Assembly (NCBI GenBank): GCA_002328835.1
Contig: DCWN01000017.1
Location: 172,751 to 236,750 of the forward strand
DNA length: 64,000 nucleotides
Direction: 5' to 3'
DNA from: Acidobacteria bacterium UBA2161
GTDB lineage: Bacteria > Acidobacteriota > Vicinamibacteria > Vicinamibacterales > UBA823
Shown piece after piece: positions 8,359 through 17,636 of this stretch (positions within the stretch are counted from its first letter, which is position 1; each line of letters begins with the position of its first letter). Both the position numbers and the translations under genes were made by a program. The notes below the pieces were generated by a model. The model was not told where the DNA came from. It saw only the letters and a program-made list of their open reading frames with translations, and did no database searches.

Positions 8359-9474
8359 ATGGATCTTTCACTGAGCGACGAGCAGCGCATCATCCGCGAC
8401 ACGTTCCATCGCTTCGCGGCGCAGGAGATCCGCCCCGTCGCGGGCCAGCTCGACGAAGCCCCGGACTTTCCCCGGGAGCTGTTCGCCAAGGTGGGTGCGC
8501 TCGGGTTCTACGGAATGCGCTACCCCGAGCCCGAGGGTAGCGGGGCGGACATGCTCTCCTACCTGCTCGCCGTCGAGGAGCTGGCCTGGGGCAGCCTGTC
8601 GGTCGCGGCGGCCTGCGCCATGCAGTCGCTCATGGGCACCTGGTTCCTCCACCGGTTCACGGAAGGAGAACTGCGCGAGCGCCTCTTTCTGCCGGCGCTG
8701 ACGGGCGCCGCCATCGGCGCCATCTGCATGACCGAACCGGACGCCGGCAGCGACCTGATGGCCGTGACGACCCGAGCCGAGACGCGCGGCGATAGCTGGC
8801 TGATCAGCGGGGCCAAGACCTGGGTGACCTCGGCGCCGGTCGCCGACTTCTTCACCGTCCTGGCCCGCACGGGAGAGACCGCGCTGAGCTTCTTCCTCGT
8901 CGAGCGCGGCGCCGACGGCCTGACGATCGGACGGAGCATCGAGAAGATGGGCGTGCGCGCGTCGCTCACCTCGGAGGTCGGCTTCGAGGAAGTGCCCGCC
9001 ACCTGCATGTTGGGAGACCCGGGCCAGGGCGCCGCCTGCTTGCGGGAAGTGCTAGCGGAGATCCGACTGCTGACGGCCGCGCTCGCCCTGGGCGTGGGAC
9101 GCGCCGCCTTCGAGGATGCCCGCGCCTACGCCGACGAGCGCCGTCAATTCGACCGCCCGATCAGGGGATTCCAGGCGATCCAGGCGCATCTCGCGGAGAT
9201 GGCGGTCGACCTCGAGGCGGCGCGGCGGATGACCTGGTGGGCCGCCTGGCACGGCGAGCGGGGCGGCGACAGCGCCCAAGAAGCCGCGATGGCCAAGCTG
9301 CACGCATCGGAGGCCGCCCTGCGCATCTGCGAGCGAGCCGCCCGCATCTTCGCCAGCTACGGCTACGCCCGGGACTACCCGATCGAGCGCTACCTCCGAG
9401 ACGTCCGCTTCACGCTCATCGGTGGCGGCACCTCGGAGATCCTGCGGGTGAACATCGCGAGGGGGCTGTACTGA
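8359..9474 (+). CDS. Acyl-CoA dehydrogenase family protein lacking the usual catalytic glutamate
   Basis: A 371-residue flavoprotein of the acyl-CoA dehydrogenase fold. It shows CMTEPDAGSDLMAV (FAD/substrate loop), the ERRQFDRPI signature, and ASYGYARDYPIERYLRD near the C-terminus. The start is the ATG one base after the hyuB stop; an upstream frame exists only by overlap. Both known positions for the catalytic base look empty: the YEGT-type site reads IGGGT (Gly356), and by my hand alignment the long-chain/isovaleryl-type site reads Ile235, with a glutamate one residue before it. In the indoleacetate route this slot is filled by a decarboxylating benzylmalonyl-CoA dehydrogenase (IaaF), where decarboxylation could replace proton abstraction. 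That reading is inference. Confidence 0.85.
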   Translation: MDLSLSDEQRIIRDTFHRFAAQEIRPVAGQLDEAPDFPRELFAKVGALGFYGMRYPEPEGSGADMLSYLLAVEELAWGSLSVAAACAMQSLMGTWFLHRFTEGELRERLFLPALTGAAIGAICMTEPDAGSDLMAVTTRAETRGDSWLISGAKTWVTSAPVADFFTVLARTGETALSFFLVERGADGLTIGRSIEKMGVRASLTSEVGFEEVPATCMLGDPGQGAACLREVLAEIRLLTAALALGVGRAAFEDARAYADERRQFDRPIRGFQAIQAHLAEMAVDLEAARRMTWWAAWHGERGGDSAQEAAMAKLHASEAALRICERAARIFASYGYARDYPIERYLRDVRFTLIGGGTSEILRVNIARGLY

Positions 9475-9874
9475 GCGCCAAGCCACGCCGCCCGATCCGC
9501 GTTCTCGTCGCCAAGCCGGGCCTCGACGGGCACGACGTCGGCGCGAAGCTGATCACCCGAGCATTGATGGCCGCCGGCATGGAGGTCATCTACACCGGCC
9601 TGCGTCGCTCGCACGAAGAGATCGCCCAGGCCGCCCTCGAGGAGGATGTCGACGTGATCGGGCTCTCCATCCTCTCGGGCGCCCACCTGCCGCTGTGCGA
9701 CAAGCTCGCCGCCGCGCTGCGCGCGCGCGGCCTGAGCGACGTCGTCTGGATCGTCGGCGGGAGCATTCCGCGGCGAGACCACGCCGCACTCGGCGCCCTC
9801 GGGGTGAACGGCATCTTTCCGACCGGCACGCCGTTCGACGCCGTCGTCGGCTTCATTGAAGAACGGGTCGCCCG

Positions 9875-9878
<4 letters not shown>
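9471..9878 (+). CDS. Cobalamin-binding small subunit of a methylmalonyl-CoA-mutase-type enzyme
   Basis: This 135-residue protein is the free-standing B12 domain of a split acyl-CoA mutase. It has the base-off cobalamin signature DxHxxG (Asp19, His21, Gly24, in KPGLDGHDVGAK), LSILSGAH, and the late VGGSIP loop. The start seems to be CTG at 9471, overlapping the dehydrogenase stop as CTGA, with a purine-rich GCGAGGGG just upstream. The only in-frame ATG lies 234 bases further up, inside the dehydrogenase gene. The large subunit follows with a four-base overlap. Confidence 0.88.
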
Positions 9879-11487
<1,609 letters not shown>

Positions 11488-11488
<1 letters not shown>

Positions 11489-12708
11489 TGGGCGAGCCCT
11501 ACGCGCCGAAGCGGCAGGTGGTGCTCAGCATCGAACAGGCGCTCTCGATGTCGTACGCCACCCAGCGCTTCGTGCAGCTCGGCTGGCGGGTGATCCGGAT
11601 CGAAGCGACGCCCCGGCCCGGCCAGCGATCGACGGGCGACCCCAACCGGTACATCGGCCAGCCGGTGGCCGGTGCGGACCGTCACAGCTACTTCGTCGCG
11701 CCCAACGTTGGCAAGGAGGCGCTCGCGATCGATCTCAAGCAGGAGTCGGGCCGCGCGCTGCTCCATCAACTGGTTCGCGACCTCCCGGCCGACATCTTCT
11801 GCACCAACACCCTTCCGGCCCGGCACGCTCCGCTCGGCTTCGACTACGCGACGCTCGCCGACATCCGTCCCGAGCTCATCTGGTGCAGCATCTCGGCGAT
11901 GGGACTCGCCCACCCCGACGTGCCGGGCTACGACCCGATGATGCAGGCGCTGTGCGGCTACATGGACATCACGGGCCACCCGGACGGGCCGCCGCTACAG
12001 TGTGGCCCGCCGCTGAGCGATCTCAAGGCGGGCGACGAGACCTTCGCGCAGGTGCTGCTCGCGCTGCTCGAGCGCGCCGAGACGGGTCGCGGTCGGCTAA
12101 TCGACGTGTCGATGGCCCAGGGTGCCGTGTCGTGGCTGCAGACCTTTCTGCCGATGCTCGACATGGACAGCGCCGCCGACGAACTGCGTCGCGCCGGCAA
12201 CGAGCATCGCCAGTTCATCCCGGTCAACGCCTATCCGACGCGGGACGGCTTCATCTTCATTGCGGTGGGCAGCGACGCCCAGTGGGGCCGATTCGTCGCG
12301 CATCCCCTGTTCGCCGCGCTCGCCCTGCCCCACCTGTCCACCAACGAAGGTCGCCGGGCGGTCAAGGACGAGCTGCACGAATCGATACGGGTCATCACCA
12401 GCGGCCGACCAACCGCCGAGGTCGCCGAGGCGCTCGTGGCCGCCGCGGTCCCGCATGCCCCGATCACCCCGATCGACGAAGTGATGGACCTGCCGTGCAT
12501 CGCCCCTGCGCTCCTCGAGACGACGGCTCCCGACGGCCGGCGCGTCCGCCTGCCGCCTCCGGCCGTCAGTACACCGTATCTGGAGCAGCAGCGCGGCAGG
12601 CTGCCGTTCGCACCGGCCTACGGGGAGCACACCGATGCGGTGCTCACGGAACTCGGTCTCGATGCTGACGCGATCCGCCAGCTTCGCCAGGATGGAGTCG
12701 TGGCATGA
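11488..12708 (+). CDS. Family III (CaiB/Frc-type) CoA-transferase
   Basis: A 406-residue CoA-transferase of the formyl-CoA transferase/CaiB family. The conserved catalytic aspartate is Asp149 in VPGYDPMMQALCG. The nucleotide-like N-terminal region (MSYATQRFVQLGWRVIRIE) and the GRGRLIDVSMAQG segment are typical. The GTG start overlaps the mutase stop by one base (TAGTG). In the proposed pathway it matches IaaL-type phenylsuccinyl-CoA transferase, placing or moving CoA on the 2-aminophenylsuccinate made by ring opening. The CoA donor cannot be told from sequence. Confidence 0.87.
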
Positions 12709-13556
12709 CCCCATTCGACTACCACCGCCCGGAGACACTGGCCGAGGCATTTCGGATCGCGGGCGAGATTCCTGGCGCCCGCTACGTCGCCGGAGGAACG
12801 GACGTGCTGGTCCGGATCCGCTCCGGCCGCGAGCGACCTAACGCGCTGATCTCACTGGGTCGCATCGACACGCTGGCGCGACTCGAGTTGGGCTCGGTGA
12901 CTCGAATCGGCGCGCGGGCGACGATCGGGCAGGTCCTTGACCATCCTGAACTCACCTCGGCCTACCCGCTGCTCGCGCAAGCCGCGCGTCCGTTCGGTAG
13001 CACCCAGGTGCGCAACCTGGCAACCGTCGGAGGCAACCTCTGCAACGCGTCGCCCGCCGCCGACATGGCGCCAGTGCTTCTCGCGCTCGACGCCCGCGTC
13101 GAGATCGAAGGTCCGCAGGGAACGCGCGAGGTGCCACTGGATGCGTTCTTCAAGGGACCCGGGCAGACAGATCTCGCGCCGCGAGAGGTGCTCACCACCA
13201 TCGTGCTGGAGCCGCCCGGGCCGGACGCGCGCTCCTGTTTCCTGCGAAAGTCTCGGGTGGGCATGGACATCGCGCTGACGAGCGTCGCGGCTCATCTCCA
13301 GTTGGCGGACGACCGGCTGACTCGGGTGCGAATCGCGGCAGGGGCCGTCGCGCCATGTCCGCTCCGACTCCGCGCCGTCGAGGATCTGCTCGAAGGCCGG
13401 ACGGTCGAGCCTGGCCTACTTGACGAAGCCGCCCGCCTGGCTGCGAGCGAGATCGCGCCGATCACCGACATCCGAGCGAGCGCGAACTACCGGCGCCGGC
13501 TGACGCGCACGCTCGTCCGACGCGCCGTCGCGGCTGCCTGCGAGGAAAGCAGATGA
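12705..13556 (+). CDS. Xanthine-dehydrogenase-family hydroxylase, FAD-binding subunit (CoxM-like)
   Basis: A 283-residue FAD subunit of a three-subunit molybdenum hydroxylase. FAD-binding motifs are AGGTDVLVRI (from residue 29) and ATVGGNLCNASPAAD further on, as in CoxM and XdhB-type subunits. The family C-terminal domain ends with NYRRRLTRTLVRRA. ATG 12705 overlaps the upstream stop (ATGA), and the 2Fe-2S subunit follows with the same overlap. It would carry electrons from the Mo site and FeS clusters to an external acceptor. Confidence 0.9.
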   Translation: MTPFDYHRPETLAEAFRIAGEIPGARYVAGGTDVLVRIRSGRERPNALISLGRIDTLARLELGSVTRIGARATIGQVLDHPELTSAYPLLAQAARPFGSTQVRNLATVGGNLCNASPAADMAPVLLALDARVEIEGPQGTREVPLDAFFKGPGQTDLAPREVLTTIVLEPPGPDARSCFLRKSRVGMDIALTSVAAHLQLADDRLTRVRIAAGAVAPCPLRLRAVEDLLEGRTVEPGLLDEAARLAASEIAPITDIRASANYRRRLTRTLVRRAVAAACEESR

Positions 13557-14050
13557 GCCGCGAGTGCACGCTGGACGTCAACGGCTCCTTGACGACACTG
13601 CAGGTTGCGCCGAGCGCCCGGCTCATCGACGTGCTGCGCGACAACCTCGGCTTGACCGGCACGAAGGAGGGCTGCGGCAACGGTGAATGCGGCTCCTGCA
13701 CCGTGCTCCTCGAGGGACGCCCGGTCAACGCGTGCCTACTGATCGCCCTCGAGGTGGAAGGCCGGGCGATCACCACCATCGAGGGCCTGCTCGGCCCCGG
13801 CGGCAAGCTGTCGCCCGTCCAGCAGGCGTTCGTCGAGGCGGGCGGGATTCAGTGCGGGTTCTGCACCCCCGGCATGATCATGAGCGCGACGGCGCTCCTC
13901 GAAGCCAATCCCGCGCCGACCGATGCCGAGATTCGCGACGCGCTGGTCGGCAATCTCTGTCGTTGCACCGGCTACACACAGATCATCGAGTCGGTACGAG
14001 CCGCGGCCGTTCGACTCGGTACCGGTGACCGACCGGAGGCTCCTCGATGA
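13553..14050 (+). CDS. Xanthine-dehydrogenase-family hydroxylase, 2Fe-2S subunit (CoxS-like)
   Basis: A 165-residue iron-sulfur subunit with two clusters. The plant-ferredoxin-like cluster is bound by Cys41, Cys46, Cys49 and Cys61 (GCGNGECGSC). The second cluster uses Cys101, Cys104, Cys136 and Cys138 (CGFCTPGMI and CRCTGY). Length and motif order are normal for CoxS. The ATG overlaps the previous stop, and the large subunit starts within the stop of this gene. Confidence 0.93.
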   Translation: MSRECTLDVNGSLTTLQVAPSARLIDVLRDNLGLTGTKEGCGNGECGSCTVLLEGRPVNACLLIALEVEGRAITTIEGLLGPGGKLSPVQQAFVEAGGIQCGFCTPGMIMSATALLEANPAPTDAEIRDALVGNLCRCTGYTQIIESVRAAAVRLGTGDRPEAPR

Positions 14051-16461
14051 GTGACTGCCGCCACATCGGCAAGGCGCGCCCGCGCCCAGACGCCGCGGAC
14101 AAGGCGGCGGGGCGCACGCTCTACATCAACGACCTGATCCGCCCTGGCATGCTGCATGGCAAGGTGAAGTTCAGCGAGCACGCCCACGCCAGGATCGTTC
14201 GCATCGACACTTCCCGGGCAGAGCGTCTCCCGGGGGTGCGTGCGGTGGTCACGGCGTACGACACACCGGAGATTCGGATCGGATTCCTGAACGACAACTT
14301 CGCGCTCAAGCGGGACAAGGTCCGCCAGTTCCGCGACGAGGTCGCGGCCGTGGCGGCGATCGATCCCGACATCGCGGCCGAGGCGGTCGACCTGATCGAC
14401 GTGGAGTACGAGCCGTTGCCGGGAGTGTTCACGCTGGACGAGGCGATGGCCCAGGGTGCGCCGCTCGTGCATGAGATGGATGCGCGCGGCAACCCGCTCA
14501 CCACTAACGAGCTCAGCCTGCGCTACGGACACGAGTCAGGCGACCTGGCAGTCGCCGAGCGCGCCTCGGCGCACGTCGTCGAAGGCCGTTTCTCCACGCA
14601 ACTGATGCAGCAGAGCTGCCTCGGCACCGCCGGCTGTCTCGCCGAGCTCGACATGAGCGGCAACCTGTCGATCTGGGCCCGGACGCAGATCCCCTTCCTC
14701 GCCCAGCGCGATTTCACCCAGGCGCTGCGGGCCCTCGGGCTGCCCGGACGGAACTGCCGGGTCATCGTCCCGGCCCTCGGAGGCACCTTCGGAACCGGCC
14801 TCGACACCCACGCCTACGAGTACATCGCGATCGTGTTGGCGCATCGCACGAATCGCCCGGTCAAGATCCTGTACAACCGCGAGGAGGAGTTCGCCAATCT
14901 GTCGCCCCGGCAGTCGGCCGAGGTCGAGATCGCCCAGGGCTGCGACCGCGAGGGAAGGCTGACGTTCCGGCGGGTCCGGGTCCGGCAGGATAACGGCGCG
15001 TATGGGTCGTGGGGCGCAACGTTTCCCACCGTCATGCTCCTGCCGGTGACCTCGCTCTACCGCGTGCCGAACGTCTCGTTCGATGCGCGCCTCGTGTACA
15101 CGAACAACACCTACTGCCAGGCGATGCGAGGCTACGGCAACCCGGAGGTCACCTGGCCCATCGAGAGCAATCTCGATGAGCTGGCCGAAGCCGCGAGCAT
15201 CGATCCGTTCGAGCTCAGGATGAGGAACTGCAACGAGCCGGGTGAGACGACGCCGATGGGCCTCCAGGTGACCACCTGCGGCTTGAAGGAGTGCATGGAG
15301 GCGACCGCCGCCAAGCTCGACTGGGGCGCCGAACGGCGCGCGCGGCGTGGCGTCGGGATGGCCTCGCTCATCCACGTCGGCGGATCCGGCCGGATCTACC
15401 GTTCGGACGGCGGCGGTGTCATCTTGAAGTTCGACGACTTCGGCCAGATCAACGTCTCGTACGGCGGCGTGGAGATGGGCCAGGGGCTGCACTCGGCGCT
15501 CAGCCTCACGGTGGCCGAGGCGCTCGGCGTGAGCCCCGACAAGGTCACGATCAACCCGACCGATACGGGCACCTGCCCCTGGGACGTGGGGACCCACGCG
15601 AGCCGGGGGGCCTTCATCGCCTGCAACGCCGCGCTCGCCGCCGCCGAGAAGGCCCGCGCGCAGATCTTTGCAGCCGCCGAAGAGGTCTTTCCGCGGCTCG
15701 CCCTGCAGAACCTGGAGCGATACTGCGTGCAGCATCCGGACTACCGAGCACCGACGTTCGATCTGGCGGCAGCCGTGAAGGCCGACCGCTTCGAACTCGC
15801 CGACGGACAGATCGTCCTGCGGGACGCACCGGCCGAGCCCTGGCTAAAGGTCGATCTCGATCGCCTCCTCCGAGCGATCCACTTTCGAGGGAGCCGCGGC
15901 GAGGTGATCACGGCATCGGCCTTCTACGAACCCCAAAGCGATCTGCCGGATTGGCAGAAAGGTGTGGGGAACATGTCGGCCACCTACGCCTACGGCGCAC
16001 AGGGCGCCGAGGTCGAGGTCGACGAGGAGACCGGCGAGGTGCGGATCGTCAGGATGGTCGCGGCGCACGACGTCGGCAAGGTGCTCAATCCGCAGACGCT
16101 GGCCGGACAGGCCTACGGCGGGCTCACGCAGGGCGTAGGCTACGCGCTCTACGAGGAGATCCTCACCGAGCAGGGTCGAATCCTCAATCCGAGCTTCACC
16201 GACTACAAGATCCCGACGATACGCGAGATGAGCTTTCCGGTGCACCTCGAGTTCATTGAGACCGACGATCCGGCGGGCCCGTTCGGCGCGAAGGGTGTGG
16301 GTGAACCCGGCCTCGTCCCCACGGCACCGGCTATCGCCAACGCCATCTACGACGCCGTGGGGGTACGAATCCGAGATCTACCGATCACACCCGAAAAGGT
16401 TCTCCGGGCCCTCGACGCCAGGCGTGCGGCCAGCGCAGGGAAGCAGACGAGCACGCCGTGA
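14047..16461 (+). CDS. Xanthine-dehydrogenase-family hydroxylase, molybdopterin-binding large subunit
   Basis: An 804-residue molybdenum subunit (aldehyde oxidase/xanthine dehydrogenase a/b hammerhead plus Mo-binding domains). It contains GGTFGTGLDTHAYE where the family usually has GGGFGGK, the RGYGNPE motif, GGVEMGQGLHSA, and the catalytic glutamate Glu753 in KGVGEPG. The enzyme hydroxylates a heteroaromatic carbon using oxygen from water, so it needs no O2. In this operon the expected substrate is the C2 of an indole-3-acetyl derivative, giving an oxindole lactam for HyuAB (inference). A purine or other N-heterocycle cannot be excluded from sequence. ATGA overlap with the 2Fe-2S gene. Confidence 0.9.
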   Translation: MSDCRHIGKARPRPDAADKAAGRTLYINDLIRPGMLHGKVKFSEHAHARIVRIDTSRAERLPGVRAVVTAYDTPEIRIGFLNDNFALKRDKVRQFRDEVAAVAAIDPDIAAEAVDLIDVEYEPLPGVFTLDEAMAQGAPLVHEMDARGNPLTTNELSLRYGHESGDLAVAERASAHVVEGRFSTQLMQQSCLGTAGCLAELDMSGNLSIWARTQIPFLAQRDFTQALRALGLPGRNCRVIVPALGGTFGTGLDTHAYEYIAIVLAHRTNRPVKILYNREEEFANLSPRQSAEVEIAQGCDREGRLTFRRVRVRQDNGAYGSWGATFPTVMLLPVTSLYRVPNVSFDARLVYTNNTYCQAMRGYGNPEVTWPIESNLDELAEAASIDPFELRMRNCNEPGETTPMGLQVTTCGLKECMEATAAKLDWGAERRARRGVGMASLIHVGGSGRIYRSDGGGVILKFDDFGQINVSYGGVEMGQGLHSALSLTVAEALGVSPDKVTINPTDTGTCPWDVGTHASRGAFIACNAALAAAEKARAQIFAAAEEVFPRLALQNLERYCVQHPDYRAPTFDLAAAVKADRFELADGQIVLRDAPAEPWLKVDLDRLLRAIHFRGSRGEVITASAFYEPQSDLPDWQKGVGNMSATYAYGAQGAEVEVDEETGEVRIVRMVAAHDVGKVLNPQTLAGQAYGGLTQGVGYALYEEILTEQGRILNPSFTDYKIPTIREMSFPVHLEFIETDDPAGPFGAKGVGEPGLVPTAPAIANAIYDAVGVRIRDLPITPEKVLRALDARRAASAGKQTSTP

Positions 16462-17636
16462 CGAGGCCAGCGACCAAGCCAGCGAACCCATCTCCCGCCT
16501 GCGTCAAGCCCCGGCTGGTGATCGAGATGGTCTGTCCGTACGAGCCGGGCAAACCGATTCGGGAGGTCCGGCAGGAGCTGGGACTGACCCACGTCGTCAA
16601 GCTCGCCTCGAACGAGAATCCGTTGGGACCGTCGCCCCAAGCGATCGACGCGCTGGGCCGCGCGGATCTCGAGCTACACACCTATCCGGACTGCGACGGC
16701 TGGGGCCTGCGTGATGCGCTGGCCCGACGCCTCGGCGTCGGCATCGACGGGATCGTGGTCGGCGCCGGCTCGTCGGATCTGATGCGCCTGGTGGCCGCGG
16801 CGTTCGTCGCTCGCGGCGACGAAGTCATCGTGGCCGACCTCTGTTTCTCCGTCTACGCGAACGTGACGCGGCTCGCCGACGCCACCCCCGTCATCGTGCC
16901 GCTCGACGATCGACTGGACCACGACCTCGAAGGGATACTCTCGGCGGTCTCCGGCCGGACCCGCGCAATCTTCCTCGCCTCGCCGAACAACCCGACGGGC
17001 AAGGCGATTCCCGCCGCGGATCTCGAACTCTTCCTGGAGAGACTGGCACCCGAGGTAGTCTGCGTCCTTGACCTGGCCTACAACGAGTACGTCGACCCCG
17101 CGCTGCGCGTGGACCCCGCCCGTGTCGTCGAGCGCCACCCGAACGTCGTCGTGCTCCGAACCTTCTCGAAGGTCTTCGGGCTCGCGGGCCTGCGCGTCGG
17201 CTACGCCGTCACGCATCCGACCGTCGCGCGGGCGCTCCTGCGAGGTCAACTGCCGTTCAGTACGAGCAGCGCCGCCCTGCACGCAGCTCAGGTCGCCCTG
17301 GGCGACGTCGCGCACACGGAGCGCTCGGTGATCTTGAACGAGAAGATGCGCGCGCGGCTGTACCGCGAGTTCGATCGCCTCGGGCTGTCGGCCGTTCGCT
17401 CGGAAGCGAACTTCGTGCTGGTCGATGTGGCCCTGGAAGCAGATACCGTCTTCGAGCGTCTACTGCGCCGTGGCCTGATCGTGCGCCCGGTTCACGAACC
17501 GCGCCTGCGTACCTGCCTGCGGATCACCACCGGGACCGAGGAGCAGATCGACCTGCTCATCGGCATGCTCGACGAGGCGCTGCAGGCCGCGGGCAGCGCG
17601 CCTACACGAGTCGGGTCCGCGCCTTGGCGACGCTGA
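16458..17636 (+). CDS. Pyridoxal-phosphate aminotransferase, HisC-like
   Basis: A 392-residue class I/II aminotransferase close to histidinol-phosphate aminotransferase. Visible motifs are KLASNENPLGPSPQAI at the N-terminus, SPNNPTGKAIP, the Schiff-base lysine Lys238 in RTFSKVFGLAGLRVGY, and LRITTGTEEQ near the end. No other histidine biosynthesis gene is nearby. Its place at the end of the aromatic operon (GTGA overlap with the Mo subunit) suggests an aromatic amino acid transaminase that feeds indolepyruvate to IorAB; HisC paralogues are known to accept aromatic amino acids. Its 3' end overlaps the convergent TPP gene by 35 bases. Confidence 0.85.
   Translation: MTRPATKPANPSPACVKPRLVIEMVCPYEPGKPIREVRQELGLTHVVKLASNENPLGPSPQAIDALGRADLELHTYPDCDGWGLRDALARRLGVGIDGIVVGAGSSDLMRLVAAAFVARGDEVIVADLCFSVYANVTRLADATPVIVPLDDRLDHDLEGILSAVSGRTRAIFLASPNNPTGKAIPAADLELFLERLAPEVVCVLDLAYNEYVDPALRVDPARVVERHPNVVVLRTFSKVFGLAGLRVGYAVTHPTVARALLRGQLPFSTSSAALHAAQVALGDVAHTERSVILNEKMRARLYREFDRLGLSAVRSEANFVLVDVALEADTVFERLLRRGLIVRPVHEPRLRTCLRITTGTEEQIDLLIGMLDEALQAAGSAPTRVGSAPWRR

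Noticed and set aside
9237..9470. Extending the B12-binding subunit to an upstream ATG
   Set aside because: It would overlap the dehydrogenase by 234 bases and add 78 residues with no similarity to the family; the conserved domain begins right after CTG 9471.
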